A stretch of 64,000 nt of DNA from Paguma larvata (GCA_030068075.1 CM057832.1:74057502-74121501); one strand, 5' to 3'; shown: positions 1 to 12,204, counted from the first letter of the stretch. The notes: generated from the sequence alone by a model not told the origin. Translations and numbers: made by a program.

Positions 1-400
1 TTTATCTTGCAGGAATAAAGCTCTACCCATTAAACACCTCTCCATCGTCCCCTCCTCCAAGACTATGCTAACCACCATTCTACTTTCTGGTTCTATGACT
101 TGAACTACTCTACGAACCTCATATGAATGTAATTATATAGTATTTGTCTTTTCGTGTGTGTGGGACTGGCTTATTTCACTAAGAATTACGGCCTCCGGTC
201 TCATCCATGTTGTAGCTTCTTTTAAGGCTGCATAATATTTCACTGTATGCATTTACCACGTTTTCTTTATTCATCCATCCATCAGTGGACATCTGGTGGC
301 TTCCGTTTCTTGGCCCTATTGTGAATGTGGGACTGCAAATACCTCTTCACAATCTGTTTTCTTTTGAATGTATAAGCAGAAGTGGGGCGGCTGGATCATT
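1..400 (-). mobile_element. LINE-1 fragment, antisense
   Basis: Reads like the reverse complement of an L1 3' ORF2/3' UTR region: 'catccatgttgtagcttctttt', 'cttggccctattgtgaa' and 'gcggctggatcattgcaaagg' echo the usual antisense L1 phrases. It may continue a little beyond the SINE inserted at 419. It is diverged and is cut by the window edge. Confidence 0.65.
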
Positions 401-418
401 GCAAAGGTATTTCTAATT

Positions 419-634
419 TTTTTTAAATTTTTTAATGTTATTTATTTTTGAGAGAGAGAGAGAGCACGTGCAAGCAGAGGAGGGGCAGAGAGAGAGGAGA
501 CACAGAATCTGAAGCAGGCTCCAGGCTCTGAGCTGCCAGCACAGAGCCCGATGCGGGGCTGGAATCCACGAACTGTGAGATCCTGACCTGAGCTGAAGTC
601 TGGCGCTGAACCGACTGAGCCACCCAGGCGCCCC
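419..634 (-). mobile_element. Felid CAN-SINE, minus strand
   Basis: Full-length tRNA-derived SINE read on the minus strand, with its A tail at the left. It is flanked by an 18-bp target-site duplication, gcaaaggtat(t/a)tctaatt at 401-418 and 635-652, with one mismatch. It lies inside the antisense LINE-1 fragment. Confidence 0.93.
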
Positions 635-670
635 GCAAAGGTATATCTAATTCATTTGAAATTGTGGGTA

Positions 671-3149
671 AATTTGCAGCCTCGTTTTCCAAACACCCGG
701 TCACTAAGTCACGGCATACGGACCCCAGAGCCGTCTGTTTCCGAGTCTCCAGATATTCCATTGTGGAGAGATGGCCCCGCCTGTATTCTTCTTATGTCAC
801 CTCCCCTTCACGGTCCCGGTCCTTTGCCAAGTTTTCTTTTTTCCAATGACTTGTGCCTGGATTCAAGATTCTTCACGATGTCTTCCCACTTGGCTCATCT
901 TGCTTATTCCTCAGCTGTACCAGACACTTTCAACGTACAGAAACAAATCCAGAATAAACACTCCAAGTGTGTGTAATGTTTTTCAGTCAGATAAATAACC
1001 ATCTCTGGCCAACCCCAAATGTGAACGAGAAAACACTTGATGATGTCGGGGCTGCCATAGAAATATGCCTCACCCACCTACGGTCACCAGGTACGGACGT
1101 ACGTGTTGCACGCTTAAATTAAAAACTGCTCCGTACGTTTCTACGTAGACACCAACCAAACGTTAAAGGCTCTCGCTATGGGCAAGCGTGTGCAATTCCA
1201 ATTCGGCCCTGTGGTTTCATTTATTTAATTTTTTGCAATCCCCTTAACTAAATGACACTTGAGTGGTGAGAGAAGGTGAGAAGGGGTGAGGCAGGGAGGT
1301 AACGGAGAGGGGGAAGGGTAAAAGGAATGGAGAGAAAAGAAACAAAACCAGCCTCACTCCTTCTCATCCTGCTTCACGGGAAAATTCCAGCTGGGTCATT
1401 TCAAGGGGGAGTTACCGTCAGGGGTGGAAATATTGAGGTGTAAATTACCGGAAAGATCTGAGGCAGTGTTTTCAGCATTAAGAGAAGCCACAGTATCAGG
1501 GAGTTTTTATGTCTATCTTTAGAAAGGAAAGGCAAAGACCACCAAGGAGCATGCAATCTTGAAGAAAAATGACGTCCCGAAAACTGGAACCACATGGGGT
1601 AACCCCATTAATCACAGCGCAGGCACGCAAGATCTGACAGTGCAATTTAAAAGAAGAGTTGCACGGAACGGCCGGCCCACGTCGTGGTGCAGAGTCCTGA
1701 GGTTCCGTATGTGAAAACGGAAGAATTCAAGCTCTCTTTCCGTTCGGATTCCGTTTTAAAAACTGTCTCAGAATTTGGTTTCAATCCCGGTGGCCCGCCT
1801 TGCACACTCCAAATCCTCTCAGTTCGCTACCCAAATAAGAAACAGAATTCTCCTCCACAGAACTGCTCGGATCGCTCAAAAAAATCTCCTTTCTGTCCGT
1901 CAGAGTGAAGCAAACAGGAGATGACACCAGGCCTCGAGCCAGATCAAAGCCGTCGCGATCACCCGAACGAGATGTTCAGCCTGTCTCAAGGATGAGGAGC
2001 AGATGGTTCTTCGGACTCCGCCAAGTTCGGGATGTCATCTTCATTGGGCGCGAAGGGGTGGGTGTCGCTCAGGTCCGGTCACATTTCCTCTGAGCAGAAC
2101 CATGACGTTTCCTCATCCTAGGCTCTTGTTTCCTATTCTTTCACATTTCATTCGTTGGGCTGATTGCATCTTTTATTCCAGCCTGTTGAGGCAATTCTCC
2201 CGGGACTCTCAGTTCTGACTGACTTTGGCCGTGAGTGACAAGCCTTAATAGCAACCTCACAGTTAAGAGGTTCTATCTCCCTGATATCTCGTGATCCGTT
2301 ATATTTTGAAGGTGCCATATTGTCTCCTCTCTGGTAAAAGAGCAACTGAACCGATGTTTTTAAAACATGAAATGATCCTACTGTCTGGTAGGTTGAATTT
2401 CTGTCTGGTGTGGATTTGGATTTGGACTAGAAATATGCCAGAAAAGCTGTTTTGAACACAGCGGTGGGGGGAGAAAGGCAGAAAATACATCTTCAATGTG
2501 TCGATGCATAAAATAGAAGAGGCTGATTTATTAAGCACAGCAAAATAAAAGGGAATTGAGGACCAATTAATGCTTTCTGTGTTCACCAACGTCTGGTATA
2601 AAATTCAATCATGACTGACAAGCCCACACAAAATTCCAGTCCTGTGTTGCTACAGGAATCTGCAAATGGAAGTGCCAACCTGAGGCTCTGCTTACAAATG
2701 TGAGGCTGCTATCACTGGAGGAAGGAGCCACCTTAGATCATTTTTTGCGTCTTCAGAACGTTCAGCTCGACTCTAGGTAGAGAGAGGAGGCACAGCATTT
2801 ATTGGCCAAGCTGAATTACTAACATGAGGCTCCCTCATACTTGTTTTGTTCTACACTTTAAACTCTCCCAACTATGGATGGTTGCTACTTTGTTGACTCT
2901 CCCAGTAAAACTCATACACACTTATAAGCAACTACAAAAATTATGCCTGTACATGTGTATATATAACTCAGGGGCTAATGTATAGCTATTCCTCAAAACT
3001 ACTGTTGCTACCACAGGCTGGACTGCTTCTAAAACTACCACCTCAAGCAGCTTGCGACACGTGAGAAAACACGCAAGAGGTGTTCACGTGTGTGCGCACT
3101 CGCGTGCGTGCACACAGCTACATTTAAACCCAAAGGAACTCTGCACACA
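671..3149. other. Unassigned intronic sequence
   Basis: About 2.5 kb in which I recognise no gene, RNA gene or young repeat. Open frames here are short and show no familiar motif. Confidence 0.6.
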
Positions 3150-3240
3150 AGGTACACGATGAACTAAGGAAATGAAGGCTCAGGGAGGCTAGGCTGCCTA
3201 AGGACATGCAGCGGCTACCACAGAGCTGGGGAAGTGGTGA
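3150..3240 (-). repeat. Probable MIR fragment
   Basis: 'aggaaatgaaggctcagggaggctaggctgcctaaggacatgcagc' resembles the antisense MIR core (gaggaaactgaggcacagagaggttaagtaacttgcccaaggtca). Short and diverged. Confidence 0.4.
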
Positions 3241-3622
3241 AGTTAAGCCCTGAAATGGGAGCAAAAGAAAGCACCGAGTTACAGGGTAGAGCCATCCGCG
3301 GGAGCCAAGGTGGCCCCTTCAAGACCACCACCAGCCACGGCAGCGGAACTGGACTTAAGATTCCAGCCCAAGTCAGCGAGTGGGTATCGACATTCTCCTT
3401 CCGGCCGCCATCGAAATCAGAACTTTTCAGGAGTGAATTTCCTTTCCTCTTTTTAACATTCTCAAGAGACTGTGTCTCAAACTTCCAAACAAACTAAACA
3501 CATCTGGATTTGCTAGTCTTCTGCTGGAAAAAGAATGGCATTTCTCAAGCCAAAAGAAGAAACAGAGAGATGATAGAAAATCAACCCTGTTGTGAATGGT
3601 GACTGCACCTGAATAATGATTC

Positions 3623-3649
3623 GGGTGGCGGGGGAGGGTGGGGGTGGGG
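3623..3649 (+). other. G-quadruplex-capable G tract
   Basis: Five G runs of three or more bases separated by one to four bases (ggg, ggggg, ggg, ggggg, gggg). This fits the usual four-run G4 pattern on the plus strand, which is the template strand for PCSK5. Confidence 0.7.
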
Positions 3650-4858
3650 AGCAGGATGTTTCTGTCAGAAGAGAAAATGTGTAGCTGCTTAGGAACATTA
3701 AAAGCAATAAGATAATTCCTCCACGTGGAATTGGTCACTCAGTCCAGCCCTGAGATACCCCAGGCGGCAAGTTTGTTTTGAACACAAATAAATAACATGA
3801 CATCAGGTGTGGGCTGAGCAGAGCACACATACTCTAACCCTTGGCTCATGGGGCCCCTCCCAGGAGGAATACGATCACGGCCATATTCCAATCTCTAAGA
3901 CAAATTACCGGAGGAAGAAGGGCAAAGGTTGAACTAGTCCCAGAAGAAGGAGATAATTTAATGATGGGAGGGGCTCGGGATAGAGAGAAGCTTTATTTCC
4001 AAATCAGAACTTGGGAGAAATTTCAGGAGGGAGTGAGGGGTTTTAGATGGGATCTTTGATGCTCTTCAACACTAAGAAAGGTTGTATGGACACCTTTATC
4101 GTAGCAAGATTCCTGTGGTGGGCAATTTCGCATGCAAAATACATTATCATCAAATGCCCCTTGCCTTTCACCAACCTACCAGAAGGAATTTTTCTTAAAG
4201 AAACAGCATCTCCCTGTCTTCCTGTGGCTATATAAACAATCTGGGATGCTCCCATCCTTCCCAGGGTCTGAGAGTGATTTATGCACGCATGTTTACGAAG
4301 CTCAGGCTCTGGGAATGAACAAGACAAAATCTTCGATCTCACGTAGTTTCCAATCTACTGCAAAACAGACAGTAAGAAACCGTGTAATGTATTGAGTAGC
4401 TCTAAGGACATGTGGAAGAAAACTGAACACGATAGAAGTGAGTGGGGGAGGGGAACAAGAAAAATCCTCCTTGAGGTGAAATTTGAGAAGTGACACAAAT
4501 GAAGGGCTATCTGGCGGTACAGTGCCTTAACGGAGGACACTTGTGACCAGAGGGAGAGCCCTGGCTTGAACGTCACATGAAAGGAATATTCTGGATGAGC
4601 TCAGTACTGACACAGGGGACTAGTGACTCAGATTGGCAAGAGCGTTAGGTTTTTGCAAGAGGGCTGACTGTCTTAGGGGATTATAAAAAGGTCTTATGGC
4701 ATGAAAATCAAAATAAATCTGCTGGTGGTGAAAAATAATGGGTACCTATATATTAAAGTAAGTTCTTTCAGACAGCCCCATCGCGGGCGTCCTTGAGAAG
4801 TCTTCAGAGCATGACAGCACCCTGGTTACAAGATGGCGTCCATCCCCACTTTGGTGGG
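3650..4858. other. Unassigned intronic sequence, possibly old L2 remnants
   Basis: No gene seen. The part from about 4310 to 4600 ('agtttccaatctactgc', 'ctccttgaggtgaaatttgagaa') faintly resembles an ancient antisense repeat of L2 type; I cannot define it. Confidence 0.4.
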
Positions 4859-5035
4859 AATCCAGGCTCCACCACTTGCTGCCTCTGTTTCTTTCAACCT
4901 TTCAAGCATTAGTTTTCTCATCTGTAAAGTGAGGACGGTATCTGGTGCTCCTGTGTAGAGTCCTGAGGGTACTATGAGACCATAGCATTGAATGTGCAGA
5001 GTCCAGTACCTGGCACTAATTAGAAGAATAAAAAA
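4859..5035 (+). repeat. MIR SINE, plus strand
   Basis: Follows the MIR consensus in order: 'aatccaggctccaccacttgct', then 'ttttctcatctgtaaagtgaggacggtatctggtgctc', then 'agtccagtacctggcac'. Ancient and diverged. Confidence 0.7.
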
Positions 5036-6039
5036 ATAACATATTTATGGCATATTAATGTAACTATGGATGTATTACATATTCAACACAGAATAAGATA
5101 TATGTAATACTGTTAAAAAAACATATTAGTTGATAATATGGCTTTATAATAACCAGTTGTTTCAACTGATTTCTATTTAGCTCACAGGGAAGCTTCTTAC
5201 TGGAGTCATCTCGATATTTTGGACGTTTCACTTGCTGTAATAAGATATAAGGCCATTACTGATCAGACTCGATTAAAGCATGAATGGAATACCAAGATCC
5301 ACAACTGTACTAATAGTAGTGGCAGGAAACCAAGGGACAGAGTTCTGGCTGTTTCAAACCCCAGAGCCAGGTTTTCCTGCTTGCAGAACATTCTGTTGGG
5401 GACAAGTCAAATTCACTTAACAAAAGTGCTTTTCCAAAAGCAGAGAGATCCTTCCTCTCTCCTGAATCCTCAGCACCTGCCTGGTTCAAAGCACAGAGGC
5501 GCTCTACAAACAAGGAATGACAACAGTGCTCTCTTGAAGAAGCCACAAATGACACGAGGAAATGCATGGCCCAGGGAGGAGGGCCCCTGAGCAAAGCGGG
5601 GCAGACACCACCATTCCTGCAACACTCAATCACAATGTCACTGGCAGGAAGCGGGCATCTCCGAGGGACCACAGGCGTTCAGTTCAAAGCCTGGTAAGGA
5701 AAAGGTCCCGGGCACATCACAGGATTATTTGTCATTCTGACATCTCGAAGGAAAAGGGGTCAGCTGGACCATACGAGGCCGATGTTGTTGCCAACTCTAC
5801 TCATGTTCAAGCTGTTAACATGTTCACGATCAAAGAGCCTTTCTTTATGGGCTGGGTGGTACAGCCTGCAGAGTTGTGTGGATTGCAGAAACGGAGGTTC
5901 CGCAAGCACCCATATTGACAATAGATGGAAAACGGCAGCCTTGCCTCCTGGGACGCAGAAAGCTACAGTGACTTAGGAAACCACGGGACCAGCCACTTAC
6001 TGAGTGAGCGGCTCAGGGCACCAGGGCGGCGTGAGTACC
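5036..6039. other. Unassigned intronic sequence
   Basis: About 1 kb, AT-rich at first (5036-5160). No gene, RNA gene or repeat recognised. The 118-123 codon frames here have no known motif and lie in opposite strands over each other. Confidence 0.55.
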
Positions 6040-6180
6040 TTTCATTCGGCATCTCCTCTTCACCGAAAATCAATGAGGCTGGTGGGGGCTTTGCCTCCAT
6101 TTTACAGATAGGGAAACCAAGACTGCAAGGGGCAGCGAGCCACTGAGTGATGTGTCGGAAGCCGGAGACTCTAACTTGAG
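6040..6180 (-). repeat. Probable MIR fragment, antisense
   Basis: 'ccattttacagatagggaaaccaagactgcaaggggcagcgagcc' matches the antisense MIR core pattern. Diverged. Confidence 0.5.
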
Positions 6181-7399
6181 AGAGCTCCCAAATGTCCTCT
6201 CCAGTTTATGGTAATTTGCAGATTCAGGCCAAATAAAGAGATTCTAAGACCGGGATGGAGAAAAATTACTGACACATTGCTGCTACGCAAATGGAAGAAA
6301 AAGATGACACAGAAGTTAGAAACAAACCTGTTACATACATAACGTGAGTCAGTAAAGGTTTTGGTATCAGCAGGAGCAGTGAAGGAGAAAATGCAGTCTG
6401 TGACTGAATGAATCTATCCAAGGAATGGGTCCTTCTGTCCGTCCCTGGGAGGATCCTGAATGACCACCTGTCGTTGGGGGTGGGGGGGGGTGGTCATAAC
6501 ATCTACCACAGCGTCACAGCATGGTGAGGGCCCAGGAAGGTTAAGTCTAAGGAGTAAATCTCACATAGAGATTTTCGAGGTCTATCCAAGCTGCCTTCTC
6601 CCATCCAGGAACCCAGAAAACTCTTTCTTCTCCTTTGATATTTTGACCACTGGGTTATATGCTTCTCTTAAGAAAGACATTTATCTCCTCTCTGTGGCAA
6701 TCACCCCACAAGAAAAAACAGAAGTAAATGGGCATATTCGCTTTGAGGCAATGGCAAGTTTGCCTTCAGACTCAAGAGGTATAGAAAGAGAACTCTTATT
6801 CCAGAGAGTTCCATCAGGATTTTTATGCTGCAGAACTGACAGATGCCACTTAGTTTTAGCAGACCTTGACCATGAGTTCTGAGACACAAGCGAATTTGAG
6901 AGCAAAAGGGGTACTCCTAGATTATAACAGTTTCATAATGAAGGTAAAATATCATGGAACATCACTTCCTATTAAGAAAGGCAAGAAGCCGCGATACTTG
7001 TCATCTCTGTATTTTCTCCTTTTATATTTTACTTTGTATTGCAGGGTAATGTTTAGTGACGGAGGCACTTAAAGGTAGATTCATGTACATATTTTTAAAT
7101 CCAGTTACTGTGGAGGAATTAGGAAAAGCTAGGGGCAGATAGGATATGTAGGCAATTTTTAGTTAAATCAATCTGAAAAATGTAACTAAAGAAAGTAGTG
7201 AAAAGTAGCTGAGAAATCACACATGAAAATTACATAATAACCAGGATAATCAAGAAGACCCAAATGGATGTGGATGAAGAGTTATATGAAGGGAGTGCTG
7301 TCCTATCACTTGTATTTCCTCCCTGCGTAAAAGTCAGATGCGACCCAAATTTGCACGAATCTACGAGACCTGAGAGCAAGGTCTTAGCTAAATGCTAAA
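6181..7399. other. Unassigned intronic sequence
   Basis: No gene or repeat recognised. It includes a G-rich tract at 6476-6493 (G5, T, G9, T, GG) that could form a G-quadruplex. The 140-codon frame at 6460-6882 has no recognisable domain. Confidence 0.5.
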
Positions 7400-7489
7400 A
7401 TGGGCATTAAAAAGGGCACATGTTGGGATGAACACTGGGTGTTATATGTAAACCAATTTGAAAATAAACTATTATAAATTAAAAAAAAA
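7400..7489 (+). mobile_element. LINE-1 3' end, severely 5'-truncated, plus strand
   Basis: 'gggcattaaaaagggcacatgttgggatgaacactgggtgttatatgtaa' is the carnivore L1 3' UTR end. It closes with 'aataaactattataaatt' and an A tract at 7479-7489. Only about 90 bp of the element is present. Confidence 0.8.
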
Positions 7490-7531
7490 TGTCAAGTAAA
7501 GTGACTTAGATTCACGTTAGAAAGACAAATC

Positions 7532-7748
7532 ATGGGGGTGCCTGGTGGCTCAGTCGGCTGAGCGTCCGACTTCAGCTCAGGTCACGATCTCACAGTTCAC
7601 GAGTTCGAGCCCCGCATCGGGCTCTGTGCTGACAGCTCAGAGCCTGGAGCCTGCTTCCGCTTCTGTGTCTCCCTCTCTCTCTCCCCCTCCCCCACTCATG
7701 CTCTGTCTCTCTCTCAAAAACAAATAAGCATTTAAAAGAAAAAGAAGA
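7532..7748 (+). mobile_element. Felid CAN-SINE, plus strand
   Basis: Complete SINE with tRNA-like head (ggtgcctggtggctcag), B-box-like gttcgagcccc, CT-rich block and AATAAGCATT tail. It is flanked by a perfect 13-bp duplication agaaagacaaatc at 7519-7531 and 7749-7761. Confidence 0.95.
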
Positions 7749-7959
7749 AGAAAGACAAATCCTGAGACAGTTTACAAAACTCTGACCAAGAAAAGAGCCA
7801 ACTGCAAAAAGCGTTTGAAATTTAGAACCAGAGGCACGGCGCTGAGCAGCCCAAAAGTCAGACCTTCCTTGAGCATCAGTGGGTCAAGGAGTATGCAAAG
7901 CCCTTTTTACTTACTTCTTCATCATGTTTGTAGTAACGCCATAAACCATGCAATATTAA

Positions 7960-8085
7960 ATGCTCACATTTTACAGGTGAGGCTCTTTAGACAGAAAAGT
8001 TAAGTGATGTGTCTAAAGTCACCCAGCTGTAGTAAATAGTTCAACAGCGAACAAAACCCAAGCAGGCTGGTCCTGCGACCTGAAC
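7960..8085 (-). repeat. Probable MIR fragment, antisense
   Basis: 'cattttacaggtgaggctctttagacagaaaagttaagtgatgtgtctaaagtcacccagctg' matches the antisense MIR core. Confidence 0.6.
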
Positions 8086-8616
8086 TCTCAATCAGTTCGC
8101 TGTTTGCATGGAGAGCGGGGTGGGTGGGTAAGCAGGCGATCATGTAGGTCTTCTGCGCATTTTATTCAGGCAAGTTGGTGCCTCAGTAGCAGAAAAGCAA
8201 CTTTTGAGAGGCTTAGCCACACTGAATTAGACCTGCTTTGAAACTGAAGCGCTGGAGGTTAAGTTTCAAAGGCAGTATGGGGACAGAGGGATAAGGGAAG
8301 TAGGCTGAGAGTTGGAACCGGTCTCTTCTCTGCCTTGGGAGTGCAAGGTCAATGTGGACCATCGTTTGTCTTCAATACAACTAAAGCTTACTCATGTCTA
8401 AGACCACATCAAATGCTGGAATGTAACGGCCCGGACAAGTACTTTCAATGAGGTGGTAACAGAATGACAACACTTACAAATACTTGTATTCAGCCAGTAG
8501 CTAACTTCCATATATGACTTGTCTATTTCCATTGTATTGCATTTGCATTGCATTCCTCCTTGGTATCTCATAGTGAAAGACACATGAATAAATCAGGACA
8601 TGCAAACGGCACGTAC

Positions 8617-8829
8617 TATTTTCTTATCGTAGGACTCTCCGCTGCTGTAGGTGGTGGCCAACGTGGACGAACACTCTTCCAGGTACCAAGGCTTCTTCCC
8701 ACTCTCGGCCGTGCTGCTGATGGAGATGGTGTAGATGCTGTTGGTGTAGCCGTCACAGGAACAGTGGTCTTTGCTCCTTCCACCGTTTCCTGAGGCCCAG
8801 ACAAAAACAGAGCCGAGGCCTCTCCGTCC
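8617..8829 (-). CDS. PCSK5: PCSK5 exon C: oxyanion-hole exon of the catalytic domain
   Basis: Internal coding exon of 213 bp, exactly 71 codons, phase 0 at both ends. It starts [17 protein letters not shown] and ends [10 protein letters not shown]. The Asn of ASGNGG (residue 15 of the exon) is the oxyanion-hole Asn (Asn295 in furin), and the Asp of CSCDGYTNS (residue 26) corresponds to furin Asp306 of the S1 pocket. The cysteines in CSC and EEC fit the conserved disulfide of this domain. The acceptor is gcttgtgaacag|GG with a T-rich tract before it; the donor is AATA|gtacgt. The next exon should begin with TTDLRQRC-like residues and hold the catalytic Ser (GTSASAP); it lies below position 1. 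Its length is a multiple of three, so skipping would keep frame but remove the oxyanion hole. Confidence 0.97.
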
Positions 8830-9014
8830 CTGTTCACAAGCAGAAAAAGTTAAATGATGGAAAACACAGATCTCAGGCTCTAGGTGGAGAGAAATTCAAA
8901 ATCAACAGGGCACCATCGAGTATTTGCAGGAGGGCTGTGACGCTCTTTTAATAACATGCTGGATTTAAGCTGTTCTTTAAGAAGTTGGTTTTGGAAACGA
9001 AAATAATCTGTATG

Positions 9015-9265
9015 TAAAGTACAGCCTGGTGACCGACTATGGAGAGTGATCCTGTATTGCTTATTTGAAAGTTGCTAAGAGAGTAGGTCTTAAAAGTTCT
9101 CATCACTAGAAAAAAAAATGTAGCTGTGCATGGTGATGGATGTTAACTAGACTTGCCGTGGGGCTCATTTCACAATACACACAAATATCAAAGCATTATT
9201 TTGGATACTTGAAACTAATATAATGTTACAGGTCAATTACATCCCAATAAAAGAAAATCTAACAT
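9015..9265 (+). mobile_element. Older LINE-1 3' end (L1MA/L1MB-like), plus strand
   Basis: 'gtattgcttatttgaaagttgctaagagagtaggtcttaaaagttctcatcac' then 'ggtgatggatgttaactagacttg' then 'cttgaaactaatataatgttacaggtcaattacatcccaataaaag' is the typical 3' end of mammalian-wide L1M elements. Oriented opposite to PCSK5. Confidence 0.8.
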
Positions 9266-9269
9266 TATC

Positions 9270-9998
9270 CCTTTCGGAATGCAAACCGGTGCAGGCACTC
9301 TGGAAAACGGTATGCAGTTTACTCAAAAAATTAACACTAGAGTTCTACTATGACCTAGCAATTGCTCTACTAGGTATTTATAGTAGGTATTTATAGGGGG
9401 ATGTTTTTTTCCAAACTATTGCTAACAAAGGACACAGAAATGCTGATTCAAAGGGGCACAGGCACCCCAATGTTTATAGCAGCGCTATCGACAATAGTCA
9501 AATTATGGAAAGAGCCCAACTGTCCATCAGCTGATGAATGGATATAGATGTGGTATATGTGTGCAATGGAATATTACTTGGGGATCAAAAAGAATGAAAT
9601 CTTGCCATTTGCAACAACATGGATGGAACTGGAATGTATCATGCTAAGCAAAATAAATCAGTCACAGAAAGACAAATACCATATGATCTCACTCATATGT
9701 GGCATTTATTACACAAAACAGATGAACATAGGGGAAGGGAAGGAAAAATAAGATAAAAACAGATAAAAAACATAAGAGGCTCTTAAATACAGAGAACAAA
9801 CTGAGGGTGGCTGGATGGGTGTTGGGTGGGAGGATGGGGTAAATTGGCAATGGGCATTAAGGAGGGCACTCGTCAGGATGAGCACTAGGTGTTATATGTA
9901 AGTGATGAATCACTAAATTCTACTCCTGAACCCCATATTACACTCTACGTTAACTAACTTGGATTTAAATTAAAATAAATAAAATAAAATAATCAATT
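9270..9998 (+). mobile_element. Carnivore LINE-1 3' end, plus strand
   Basis: Starts in the 3' part of ORF2 ('gcaggcactctggaaaacggtatg', 'tatgacctagcaattgctctactaggtattta') and runs through 'gtccatcagctgatgaatgg' and 'acatggatggaactggaatgtatcatgctaagc' into the 3' UTR (gggcattaaggagggcac, gtgttatatgtaagtgatg) and an A-rich tail. Frame 9548-9751 keeps a stretch of the ORF2 C-terminal end. It is a dead 5'-truncated copy. A 13-bp unit taggtatttatag is tandemly doubled at 9371-9396. Confidence 0.88.
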
Positions 9999-10049
9999 TC
10001 ACATGATATAGTCATAGAAGTAACAAGAGCATGGATGCTGACAATAACA

Positions 10050-10275
10050 GGGCTAACATTCATTAGGTACCCACTATGGACCAGGCAGAATTATAATTGT
10101 TTTACACAAATCAGACCAAACTCTTCCAACAGCCCTGTGAGAAGGGTACAATCCTTGTCCCCATCGTATAGACGAAGAATTGAGCTCCGGAAGTTAAGAA
10201 ATGTTCCGAAGGTCAGGAAGCGGAAGGACAAAATTGGAACCCAAACAGCCAGACCCCAGAGTTGGAATACTGTTA
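10050..10275 (-). repeat. MIR SINE, antisense
   Basis: Follows antisense MIR in order: 'acattcattaggtacccactatggaccaggcag', 'agccctgtgagaagggtacaatccttgtcccc', 'agttaagaaatgttccgaaggtcaggaag' and 'aacccaaacagccagaccccagag'. Confidence 0.7.
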
Positions 10276-11870
10276 GTCGTAATTACCACAGACATACGAT
10301 AGTGCTATAAATCTTCTTCCACATGAAATGGATGCTGTTATGCTCCCTCAGTTGACATCCGAGCAATATGAGGTGTGAAGAGGTTATCGCCAGTGAGCAG
10401 CAGAATTAGGAACTATGTGCCTTCCAGAGCTGTGCCTTCTCTGTGTATGGCATGGGCGTTAATTATGAAGGATGTTAATGGATACTTCCAGAAATAAAAG
10501 AATTCCAAGGTTAAGAATGTTTGGAAAGTCTAAGTTAAGCAAAATAAAACAGCTTCCCCTACTGCAGAACTTAGTAAGTGATTGCTCATTGCGAAACGCT
10601 AAGCAGGGTCGGGGTGTGTGTGGGGGGGTGTTTTTTCCAAACTATTTGATTGTGGATACCTTTTTTCAACTAGATCCATTAAATTTTTCTTACAAGGCTA
10701 GGAGATAGGGTTACATTCTTTAGGTCAAAACTTGGCATATACTTGAAGATTTTTCCAAGGTTGTGAAATAAGTAAAGAGAAGAAGCAAAGGAGAACATAG
10801 ATGTACTGAAGCATAATGACTATTCGGTTCTATAAGAGGAGATCTCCAGAAGAAAAGAGAGAAATAAGCCAAGGAGAAGAGCAGTGCTCTGAAAAGTTAG
10901 AGCTGAATCCCTCAGAAATTTTACCTTTTTAAAACGAGAAGTCACACTGGCAGTCACATAGGCCAAATCTATCATTCAATAGTGAGTGGTAACCAAAGTC
11001 ACGTAGCCAGTGATGGCTGAACCTCTTCCTTGCTTCCAGACCCTAGCTTTTATGGTCTCAGGTGGAGGGAAAGTATTTGGGCTGCTATTTTGGAATTTCT
11101 GGTAAAAGAGCCAAGGAAAGAGAGACGACAACGGAGAATTTGAAATATCCTTGATAAACTGTCTGTGACCTTGAAACTTCAGGGAATAGAATATTTATGA
11201 CATGACTTGACTGACCTGAACATAGATTACTTTTTGTCCTTCAGTGTGGAAAAATGCAATATGATCAGACAGGAATGGGAAATATTCATGAAGAGAGAGG
11301 GAGAGAAAGTTCTGAATGCTACTGCCACAAGACAGCTGGGTCTGGTTTATCATCTTTCAGTTTCCCATCAAAATATTCATGAAACGTACAGATGATACAG
11401 AAGTTTGCAAAAATCACAAAGCCATCATAAACGAAGGATTTCGTTCAAGACTCTGTAAATCTCCAGGAGGAATTACTCCTCACTATGGTGTGCATGGCCA
11501 GGTTGAGAAACTCTGGTGACCGACTCATCTCCTCACCCTCAGAGACAGAACATCATAGCCAGAGAAGGAAGGGTCAAATTCATCATCAATGTATGCCCTT
11601 TCTATCACTGAGACGCTGTGTTCCTGGCAAAAAGCACGAGAACATTGGAGCTTTATCTGACAGGTCAACAGAACACATGACGTAATGCCAAAACAGTCCT
11701 GGTTTAAATACCACTGTACCCGATAACAGATTATGAACCACAAAACTATGAAAAAGTAGAGAGCACAATCACGTTTGTATACCTGTATAAAATTACGACT
11801 GTGTGCCAACGTATAATATGCAATGAAAAGATCGTTAAAAAAAGAGTTTTATTTTAATTTTTATTTTTTA
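10276..11870. other. Unassigned intronic sequence
   Basis: About 1.6 kb with no gene, RNA gene or young repeat that I can recognise. Confidence 0.55.
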
Positions 11871-11876
11871 AAATGA

Positions 11877-12088
11877 TTTTTTTTAATGTTCATTTATTTT
11901 TGAGAGAGAGAGAGAGAGCACACAAGCTGGGGAGCGGCAGAGAAGGAGGGAGACACAGAATCTGAACGAGGCTCCGGGGTCTGAGCTGTCAGCACAGAGC
12001 CCGATGTGGGGCTTGAAGTCACGAACCGTGAGGTCATGTCCTGGGCTGAAGTTGGACGCTCAATCGACTGAGCCACCCAGGCGTCCCC
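11877..12088 (-). mobile_element. Felid CAN-SINE, minus strand
   Basis: Full-length copy with A tail at left (tttttttaatgttcatttatttttgagag) and head at right (gagccacccaggcgtcccc). I see no clear target duplication in the surrounding AT-rich sequence. Confidence 0.9.
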
Positions 12089-12204
12089 AAAACTTGATTA
12101 AAAAAATATTTAACAAGAAAATAGCGGGTACTTTTATGTTCACAATGTAATTATAAATGGAGGATACAACATGATAGAATACGATCTCAGTTTAAAAAAA
12201 ATGT

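Larger units (their letters stand above)
1..8616 (-). other. PCSK5: PCSK5 intron downstream of exon C (partial)
   Basis: Starts with the gtacgt donor just below 8617 on the minus strand. The next exon, which should carry the catalytic Ser motif, was not found down to position 1, so this intron is at least 8.6 kb. Confidence 0.85.

Noticed and set aside
6460..6882. 140-codon plus-strand frame
   Set aside because: No recognisable domain, no splice or promoter context, in intron; expected by chance in 64 kb.
7532..7640. tRNA-like head with A-box and B-box-like motifs, as a possible tRNA gene
   Set aside because: It is the head of a tRNA-derived SINE; it lacks a complete cloverleaf with acceptor stem and is repeated through the window.
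7545..7727. Recurring 60-70-residue open frame (MAQSV..RPTSAQVMIS...SGSVLTAQSLEPAS) here and at 12076-11894, 24774-24514, 37392-37189, 44620-44405, 45521-45333, 45785-45561 and others, looking like a protein family
   Set aside because: Every copy coincides with a CAN-SINE. The similarity is the translated SINE consensus, not a conserved gene.
8548..8837. Open frames on both strands over exon C that do not match the PCSK5 frame
   Set aside because: They are out-of-frame shadows of the 213-bp exon, whose correct frame has no start codon because it is internal.
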